Below are positions 13,270 through 17,895 of a stretch of DNA of 17,895 nucleotides, one piece after another. Source of the DNA: an uncultured Bacteroides sp. Its GTDB lineage: Bacteria > Bacteroidota > Bacteroidia > Bacteroidales > Bacteroidaceae. The translations under genes and the position numbers were made by a program. Where the stretch lies: positions 1-17,895 of the forward strand of contig NZ_URFY01000070.1 in the NCBI RefSeq assembly GCF_900547205.1. Reading direction: 5' to 3'. The notes under the pieces are model-generated. The model did no database searches. It saw nothing but the letters and a program-made list of their open reading frames with translations, and was not told the DNA's origin. Numbering within the stretch: the first letter of the stretch is position 1; the number at the start of each line of letters is the position of its first letter.

Positions 13270-13770
13270 ATGGAAGAGTTAATTAACAATCAACAGGTTC
13301 GTCCGGGGGATGCGACACAGTTCATGCACGTTATTTTTTCATCAAACGAAGAAATGCTGGCTTTTTATCTTACGCTTAGTAGAATTACTGACCCAAGCAG
13401 TTATTTAGTAGAGCGTTCGGACAAAAGGAGATTAGAAGATTTGGCGGCAATACTTCAAGGCAATATTTTGGCTTTCGATGCTGTACGCAGTTTTAAAAAC
13501 ATCAAAGTGAAAGATGTAGTCAGAGGACTCGGTTTGCACATGATGCGTACATCAATATCCAATCGAAATCGTTTGCTAAGTGCCGAATCAGTTGGCACGT
13601 TAATGGATAGCGTAGTAAATACCACTCAAAACAGTTGGCAATTTGTAAGAATGAACTATGTGAATAATGCACATTATACAAACGTAAAGTATTTGCTGAA
13701 ATTGATGGAAACTGAAAATGATGAAGCAAAGCAATGTGAAACCTCAGTAGAAGATTCCATGAAAGATTGA
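13270..13770 (+). CDS. Hypothetical protein, 166 aa, no family recognised
   Basis: A soluble, mostly helical protein without signal peptide or membrane segment. The middle has a basic, Arg/Lys-bearing region (Val-Glu-Arg-Ser-Asp-Lys-Arg-Arg near 48-55; Phe-Lys-Asn-Ile-Lys-Val-Lys-Asp-Val-Val-Arg near 75-85; Ser-Asn-Arg-Asn-Arg-Leu near 96-101). The C-terminal 20 residues are acidic and probably disordered. It is preceded by the structured leader at 13034-13203 and followed by the repeat-rich region that leads to the VirE-like pseudogene, so it may belong to the same mobile module. Start chosen as the first ATG after the leader, with an A/T-rich context typical of Bacteroides starts. No homologue can be named from sequence alone; a nucleic-acid-binding role is only a guess. 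Confidence 0.72.
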   Translation: MEELINNQQVRPGDATQFMHVIFSSNEEMLAFYLTLSRITDPSSYLVERSDKRRLEDLAAILQGNILAFDAVRSFKNIKVKDVVRGLGLHMMRTSISNRNRLLSAESVGTLMDSVVNTTQNSWQFVRMNYVNNAHYTNVKYLLKLMETENDEAKQCETSVEDSMKD

Positions 13771-13810
13771 AGGCTTAGGTTTCTTCTCTCTAGCGTTCAA
13801 AACATTGTTT

Positions 13811-13917
13811 TATCTTACACACCTACACACTTAGCATTTATCTAACTGATAAAGAAAAAGTTAAGTGTGTGTAAGATACTGTTGCAGATGTGTGCAAGAT
13901 ACTTTTATCTTGCACAC
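13811..13917. repeat. Four copies of TATCTTRCACAC forming two inverted-repeat pairs
   Basis: TATCTTACACAC occurs at 13811-13822 (+) and 13867-13878 (-); TATCTTGCACAC at 13906-13917 (+) and 13890-13901 (-). The second pair is a perfect 12-bp palindrome around CTTT. The first pair is continued by CTTA/TAAG after a 6-nt bulge and encloses a small hairpin TTTATC/GATAAA (13837-13853). No T-run follows, so these look like protein-binding sites or replication/transfer structures rather than terminators. Confidence 0.85.
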
Positions 13918-13994
13918 TCTTCAGGAGAGAAAAATGTTAGATACGGTTGGACGACTTATTCCTTTCATCATAACAAAATATTCAATCCCTTGCA

Positions 13995-14025
13995 ACAAGA
14001 TGTTCAATTACATGTAACAACTTGT
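13995..14025. repeat. Imperfect inverted repeat centred on TTACATGTAA
   Basis: ACAAGATGTT (13995-14004) and AACAACTTGT (14016-14025) are complementary at 9 of 10 positions. Between them lies the perfect 10-bp palindrome TTACATGTAA (14008-14017). It directly precedes the GAAACA array. Confidence 0.6.
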
Positions 14026-14035
14026 CTGCCAGTTT

Positions 14036-14131
14036 GAAACACTTTGTTTCCTACTGTGAAACACTCTGTTTCATACGTATGAAACAAAGTATTTGATACA
14101 GAGAAACACATTGTTTCAAGCCACTGAAACA
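14036..14131. repeat. Iteron-like array of GAAACA palindromes, 22/23-bp period
   Basis: GAAACA begins at 14036, 14058, 14081, 14103 and 14126, giving steps of 22, 23, 22 and 23 bp. In three units it is followed by TGTTTC to give the 15-bp palindrome GAAACACNNTGTTTC; in the third unit the second half is degenerate (TATTTG). Units 2 and 3 are joined by a perfect 20-bp palindrome, TGTTTCATACGTATGAAACA (14067-14086). The spacing, about two helical turns, puts all sites on one DNA face. An AT-rich tract follows (14141-14157). Unit length and layout resemble iterons of plasmid origins or an operator array; this is not a CRISPR because there are no unique spacers. Confidence 0.85.
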
Positions 14132-14169
14132 ACCCAAGCTTACTACATAATAATAAAACCTCCGTATTC

Positions 14170-14201
14170 CTTGCCCAAACGAATAGATATAATTATCTTT
14201 A
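14170..14201 (+). promoter_or_regulatory. Probable promoter of the VirE-like gene
   Basis: CTTG (14170-14173), a 20-bp spacer, and TATCTTTA (14194-14201), one mismatch to TAnnTTTG. It lies just downstream of the GAAACA array and gives a ~20-nt leader to ATG 14227. Confidence 0.5.
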
Positions 14202-14226
14202 TACAATATTTTAAAAGACAATAACA

Positions 14227-15753
14227 ATGAAGTTAACTCAATTGAGAGTAAAGGACAAAACTACTGCTTTGACCACCATAGAAATAGCTGCATGGGTAGC
14301 AAAAATGAAGACAGAGATAAAAACACAACCCGTATCTGCCTTTAGAGAAACATTGCGATATTTCTTGCCCGACAATCGTTGCCAAGAAGCCGATAAACTG
14401 CCCAAGATTCTGCCTGCCGCAGAATTTCGCAGAACGGCAGACGGCAAACAGATGAAAAGTTACAACGGAATAGTAGAACTTACCGTCGGCCCGCTCTCCG
14501 GCAGGTCGGAAATTGAACTCGTGAAGCAAATAGCCCGGCAACAGCCACAAACGCACTGTGCATTCACCGGTTCCAGCGGCCGTACAGTGAAAATATGGAT
14601 CAGATTTACCCGACCGGACAATTCGCTTCCGCAGAAAAAAGAAGAAGCGGAACTCTTTCATGCCCATGCCTATCGGCTGGCCGTGAAATGTTATCAGCCT
14701 CAACTTCCCTTCGATATATGTCCCAAAGAACCGACGTTGGAACAATTTTCCCGTTTGTCTTTCGACCCTGAAATCATGTATCGCCCCGATTCCGTACCGT
14801 TCTACCTGTCGCAACCGGCAGCAATGCCGTCGGAAATGTCTTACCAAGAAGCCAAATATTCGGAGAAATCACCGCTGACACGTGCCGTGCCCGGCTATGA
14901 TTCGGAAAAAGCCGCTTATATGCTCTTCGAAGCCGCACTGAGAAAAACAAGGGATGAAATATATGAAGCGGAAGAGAAAGGTGCACTCCCCATTGAAAGT
15001 GACTTGCAAGCCTTGGTCACCTGACTGGCCGCCAACTGTTTTCGTTCGGGCATTCCGGAAGAAGAAACAGTGAAACGTTCTATTTATCATTACTATCTAC
15101 GCCAAGAGGAAACCCTGATTCGGCAAGTAGTAAGAAATGTATATGAAGAGTGCAAAGGATTCAATAAACAGAGTAGTCTAAAAAAGGAACAATTACTAGC
15201 CTTGCAAACAGAGGAATTCATGAAAAGACGTTATGAATTTCGCTACAACACGCTCGTCAATGAAGTAGAATACCGCGAGCGAAACTCATTCTGTTTCCAC
15301 TTCATCCCTATTGATAAACGAGTGCTGAACAGTGTCGCACTGGATGCACAAGCAGAAGGTATACCGTTGTGGGACAGGGATATTAGCCGATATATCTACT
15401 CCAACCGTGTGCCTGTGTTCGACCCCTTGGAAGACTTCCTTTATCATCTCCCCATCTGGGACGGCAAAGACCGCATTCGGGGAATGGCACAGACGGTGCC
15501 TTGCCATAATCCGTATTGGGTGGATTTGTTTCATCGCTGGTTTCTCAACATGGTGGCTCATTGGCGTGGAACGGATAAGAAATATGCGAACAACGTATCC
15601 CCTTTACTGGTGGGTGACCAGGGAACAAGGAAATCTACATTCTGCCGGAGTATCGTTCCGCCTGTAATGCGTGCTTACTATACGGATAGCATTGATTTCT
15701 CACGCAAAAGGGATGCGGAATTATCGCTCAGCAGGTTCGCGTTGATTAATTAA
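14227..15753 (+). pseudogene. BT4734-like/VirE P-loop protein, interrupted and truncated
   Basis: One frame of 508 codons broken by an in-frame TGA at 15022-15024, between Leu-Val-Thr and Leu-Ala-Ala-Asn-Cys-Phe; CGA to TGA would explain it. Residues 1-200 match the BT4734/BF3469-like N-terminal (VirE-N) domain: Lys-Ser-Tyr-Asn-Gly-Ile-Val, Cys-Ala-Phe-Thr-Gly-Ser-Ser-Gly-Arg-Thr-Val-Lys-Ile-Trp, and Phe-Asp-Ile-Cys-Pro...Arg-Leu-Ser-Phe-Asp. After the stop comes the VirE/D5-like ATPase part, with Trp-Asp-Gly-Lys-Asp-Arg-Ile and Walker A Gly463-Asp-Gln-Gly-Thr-Arg-Lys-Ser-Thr (15613-15639). The frame ends at Phe-Ala-Leu-Ile-Asn-stop, where intact relatives continue into the Walker B region, so the C-terminal third or more is missing. 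Such proteins are thought to be primase/helicase-like components of mobile elements. A restart at GTG 15070 could give a 227-aa fragment lacking Walker B, so activity is unlikely. Confidence 0.82.
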
Positions 15754-15978
15754 GCTAAAAACATTATTGACTAAATAATTAGCTGTAAATCAATGTAATA
15801 TAAGGTCAGTTTTAATTGTTAAATATGAATTATAGAGGTAGGAGCGTTATAGACCACTTTAGTTTTACTCGGTGATTTCTCCCAATTGGGTAAGAACAAA
15901 TAATGTGTCTCGGACGTGTACATTATGTTACTTGCGTTATTTTGAATTAAAGTTATCTCTAAATGTCTCTAACTTTGA
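15754..15978. other. Junction region after the truncated VirE-like gene
   Basis: AT-rich, without a supported gene. It holds AGCTAA/TTAGCT (15753-15758, 15779-15784) and the palindrome CCCAATTGGG (15881-15890). The break in homology of the VirE-like gene falls at about 15750, so this is the likely edge of a deletion or insertion. I found no transposase and no clear insertion-sequence terminal repeats. Confidence 0.4.
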
Positions 15979-16593
15979 TCATTCGACAATGATAGCATCT
16001 TCGACATCATCAGGCAAGAACTTATATCCTGCATCCTCTGTCGCTTCAACTACGTAGTCTGTGGGAATGTCTATATTCATAGCTTCCTCCCACTTACGGT
16101 AATATTCTTCCCGTAAGGCTTCTAAAGTATCTTCGTCAGGTAATGTTATTGTCTTCGGGGTTAATGGAAGCGTTGCCGCCCCCATCATTCCCGACATAGA
16201 ATCAATATAACCACACCTATAGAAGAAAGAATTTATAGATATGTTAGGGTGGGCTGCCTTACAAATGAGTGCAGCTATTGCAGCATTGACATCATTAATG
16301 ATGAAATATGATTTAGCCAACTCATTCAATGAGGTAACCCTCTCTAAATCCAGCTTAAAATGGGTTTCATTAACCTTATTGAAAGTAACTTTTACAAACT
16401 CAACCTTAGTTAAATTTGTAACATCATCTCGTACTGCATCAAATGCTTTAGTGAATGTTACCCTAAAATGGAAGAAGTCCTTTACTAAATGTTTAACAAC
16501 CTCCTTATTAGAGATTTTAGACACCATATTAGCTGATATAATGAAAGAATTAGTTCTATCGAACATTCTTTCTGATAGGTTATATTTGTTCAT
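15979..16593 (-). CDS. Hypothetical protein, 204 aa
   Basis: No family recognised. There is no signal peptide or membrane segment. The N-terminal half is a mixed alpha/beta sequence with repeated Val-X-Phe-X-Lys-Val-Thr-Phe patterns (about residues 44-80). The middle contains an Ala-rich helix (Asp-Val-Asn-Ala-Ala-Ile-Ala-Ala-Leu-Ile-Cys), followed by a Gly/Met turn (Ser-Met-Ser-Gly-Met-Met-Gly-Ala-Ala). The C-terminal 55 residues are strongly acidic. Base composition is AT-rich, unlike the core genes on the left, which suggests acquired DNA. Start is the first ATG (16593-16591). Its transcript probably begins near 16800 (promoter 16806-16836), giving an unusually long leader of about 200 nt. 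Phage or mobile-element origin is possible but unsupported by motif. Confidence 0.65.
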   Translation of the reverse strand: MNKYNLSERMFDRTNSFIISANMVSKISNKEVVKHLVKDFFHFRVTFTKAFDAVRDDVTNLTKVEFVKVTFNKVNETHFKLDLERVTSLNELAKSYFIINDVNAAIAALICKAAHPNISINSFFYRCGYIDSMSGMMGAATLPLTPKTITLPDEDTLEALREEYYRKWEEAMNIDIPTDYVVEATEDAGYKFLPDDVEDAIIVE

Positions 16594-16805
16594 AATCGTT
16601 TGATATAAATTAAAACTAATTGATTATGATATGTGCCTATCAACAGACCACGATTCCACCTCTAAGTAATTCTACAACTCGTGTAAGGTTTACTATGTGA
16701 ACATGTAACGTTTAAAGATGCTCTTATGCACAATCAAGCGTTTGCTGCTAATGGTCTTACAGTAATTTAATGTACACTAAACCAAAGAACACATTATTTG
16801 TACTG

Positions 16806-16836
16806 CAAAGGTAGTAAAGATTAGCTTATAATGAAA
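16806..16836 (-). promoter_or_regulatory. Promoter upstream of the 204-aa gene
   Basis: On the minus strand, TTTC (16833-16836), a 19-bp spacer and TACCTTTG (16806-16813), a perfect -7 match. The 200-nt stretch 16594-16800 between it and the gene holds no ORF I can support. CTCTTATGC at 16721-16729 is the reverse complement of GCATAAGAG at 16843-16851. Confidence 0.6.
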
Positions 16837-16842
16837 AAAACA

Positions 16843-16895
16843 GCATAAGAGTTTCCTCAAATACTGTTCTTCCTAAATATATAGCTCTTATCCAG
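16843..16895 (-). repeat. 53-bp 3' repeat, copy 1
   Basis: It matches 17347-17399 at most positions (for example the shared AGTTTCCTCAAAT and GCTCTTATCC). Its ends ATAAGAG and CTCTTAT are complementary, so the RNA can fold into a hairpin. It overlaps the last codons of the 141-aa lipoprotein gene. Confidence 0.75.
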
Positions 16896-17313
16896 CTATC
16901 TTCTTGTAGGTTGAAGTATCTACTTCATCATCATCTGTACTTGTTATCTTTAAGGTCGATGAATTAAGTTCCTCGACCTTGTAGATGTCTGCACCATCGA
17001 ATTGGGTATAGGTAACGTGTAACTGATTACCTTCCAGCTTCCAATTGAAGTAGGCGTTAGAACCGTAGTCTTCATAGTGATAGCCTGTCCCATCATCCTT
17101 AAAGACGAAATATAGCCCACTATCAGCTTCATCCCAATATTCTTTGTGACCGTCATCATTCAGTTCCCAACCCTTAGTCCATGTCAATTCCCATTTACCA
17201 ATAATGTCATTGGGGTTGCTGACTGCTTCATCGTCATCGTCACTACAAGCTGTAAAGTTTACAGCACACAAGACCATTAATAAGGTCATTCCGATTAATT
17301 TAAATGCTCTCAT
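16888..17313 (-). CDS. Small surface lipoprotein, lipocalin-like
   Basis: 141 aa. The N-terminus is a lipoprotein signal peptide with a lipobox ending Thr-Ala-Cys23. Ser-Asp-Asp-Asp-Asp-Glu follows at once, the acidic pattern of the Bacteroidetes lipoprotein export signal, predicting an outer-membrane lipoprotein displayed at the surface. The rest is a small beta-rich domain opening with Ile-Ile-Gly-Lys-Trp-Glu-Leu and continuing with alternating strands (Gly-Leu-Tyr-Phe-Val-Phe; Tyr-Phe-Asn-Trp-Lys-Leu-Glu-Gly-Asn-Gln-Leu; Leu-Lys-Ile-Thr-Ser-Thr). This layout is that of lipocalin-like domains in Bacteroides. The ligand is unknown. It is a paralogue of the 134-aa gene upstream (17464-17868), and probably co-transcribed with it across a 150-bp gap. 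Confidence 0.8.
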   Translation of the reverse strand: MRAFKLIGMTLLMVLCAVNFTACSDDDDEAVSNPNDIIGKWELTWTKGWELNDDGHKEYWDEADSGLYFVFKDDGTGYHYEDYGSNAYFNWKLEGNQLHVTYTQFDGADIYKVEELNSSTLKITSTDDDEVDTSTYKKIAG

Positions 17314-17346
17314 TGTTTAATAATTTGTTGATTAATATTAAAGGTT

Positions 17347-17399
17347 GCATATGAGTTTCCTCAAATGCCGTACTCTCTAAACATATGGCTCTTATCCTG
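17347..17399 (-). repeat. 53-bp 3' repeat, copy 2
   Basis: Second copy of the 16843-16895 element, here between the two lipoprotein genes and not overlapping a coding end. A separate small hairpin (GGAGA/TCTCC, 17417-17431) lies between this copy and the upstream lipoprotein stop. Confidence 0.75.
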
Positions 17400-17463
17400 T
17401 TATAAGAAGCATCAAAGGAGAAAGAATCTCCCATGATGTCTTTTAGCTATTCAAAAATGGGGG

Positions 17464-17868
17464 TTATTTCTTACGGGTATATTCTTCTACGTCACCATCA
17501 TCATCAATAATCAGCTTATTGTCTGAAATTTCTAATATAGTAACAGCATAAGAGCCAGTCTCATCACCAAGAGTTAGTTTCTTAGTATCTTGGTAGTAGT
17601 TATAAGTTCCATTCTCTTCATAGTCATGCCAACTTGTATCGCTTGTTTCAGTATAGGCATAGCTCTTATCAGCATTGAATTGATAGGTGTAAACGACGAC
17701 ATCTGTTCCTCCATTAGTGTTACTCCATTCATGAGTATATTCCCAAGTGCCAACTAACGGGGTTAATGTTTGATCACCCTCCTGTTCTTCACTATCATCG
17801 CTACACGATGTAAAACCTGTACACAATGCAACCACTAATAAGGTTGCGAATAATCTAATTGTTCTCAT
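17464..17868 (-). CDS. Small surface lipoprotein, lipocalin-like (paralogue)
   Basis: 134 aa. A signal peptide ends in Phe-Thr-Ser-Cys22, then Ser-Asp-Asp-Ser-Glu-Glu-Gln-Glu, again the acidic surface-export signal. The domain starts Leu-Val-Gly-Thr-Trp-Glu-Tyr and is built of short strands (Val-Val-Tyr-Thr-Tyr-Gln-Phe; Tyr-Ala-Tyr-Thr-Glu-Thr; Gly-Thr-Tyr-Asn-Tyr-Tyr; Lys-Leu-Ile-Ile-Asp-Asp-Asp-Gly-Asp). It shares its layout with the downstream 141-aa protein at low identity, with the lipobox, acidic tail and first strand conserved. Both genes have AT-rich leaders of similar wording upstream of the ATG, suggesting an old tandem duplication. The promoter lies beyond the window edge. Function unknown. 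Confidence 0.8.
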   Translation of the reverse strand: MRTIRLFATLLVVALCTGFTSCSDDSEEQEGDQTLTPLVGTWEYTHEWSNTNGGTDVVVYTYQFNADKSYAYTETSDTSWHDYEENGTYNYYQDTKKLTLGDETGSYAVTILEISDNKLIIDDDGDVEEYTRKK

Positions 17869-17895
17869 ATCATTTAAAATTTAGTTAATTAATCA

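Noticed and set aside
13074..13286. 70-codon frame over the structured RNA
   Set aside because: It has no family resemblance and overlaps the 166-aa start. The base-pairing pattern explains the region better. A leader peptide is not excluded.
14036..14131. CRISPR array
   Set aside because: The whole 22/23-bp unit repeats; there are no unique spacers of 26-40 bp and no cas genes.
15754..15978. Insertion sequence at the VirE-like breakpoint
   Set aside because: No transposase and no convincing terminal inverted repeats or target duplication were found in the window.
1..17895. tRNA, rRNA or tmRNA genes and integrase attachment sites
   Set aside because: No cloverleaf, rRNA segment or integrase gene was seen, so no attachment site can be supported.

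Overview
The window reads as a chromosomal segment of a Bacteroides species (order Bacteroidales). Three things point there. Genes lack Shine-Dalgarno sequences. Starts are preceded by the Bacteroides -7 promoter element TAnnTTTG, often with a -33 TTG-like box about 20 bp upstream. The gene content (PheS, Nth, Pgk, KdsC-Maf, TonB-like proteins, surface lipoproteins with Cys-Ser-Asp-rich export signals, a VirE-N/BT4734-type gene) is typical of the genus. Species was not determined.

Positions 1-11760 are core chromosome. On the minus strand lie a decayed retropepsin-like gene (31-723) and a TonB-C-terminal-domain protein (862-1878). Divergent from these is pheS (1999-3018). After a palindromic octamer-period repeat come an MFS transporter and nth with overlapping start/stop codons, then pgk with its own promoter and a strong GUGA-loop terminator. 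A 736-aa TPR protein ends convergently, by a 6-bp overlap, against a leftward operon that reads nitroreductase > 4-TM membrane protein > Rossmann/DUF2520 protein > KdsC > Maf (11709 down to 8887).

Positions 11760-17895 are accessory. A HigB/HigA-type toxin-antitoxin pair (12061-12734) is driven by a promoter placed so close that the toxin mRNA should be nearly leaderless. Next come a strong promoter, a 170-nt region with an extensive folded-RNA signature including a pseudoknot (13034-13203), an unrecognised 166-aa gene, and a 456-bp non-coding region packed with inverted repeats. That region contains four copies of TATCTTRCACAC and a regular 22/23-bp array of GAAACA palindromes resembling plasmid iterons. 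Directly downstream is a BT4734/VirE-type primase-helicase-like gene, now a pseudogene: it has an internal TGA, and the frame is cut off after the Walker A motif. The right end is AT-rich, with an orphan 204-aa gene and two related small surface lipoproteins that each carry a copy of the same 53-bp 3' repeat.

The best candidate for something undescribed is the block 13022-15753: structured RNA, orphan protein, repeat array, and VirE-type P-loop ATPase. I read it as the remnant of a replication or control module of a mobile element. Its function is inference only.
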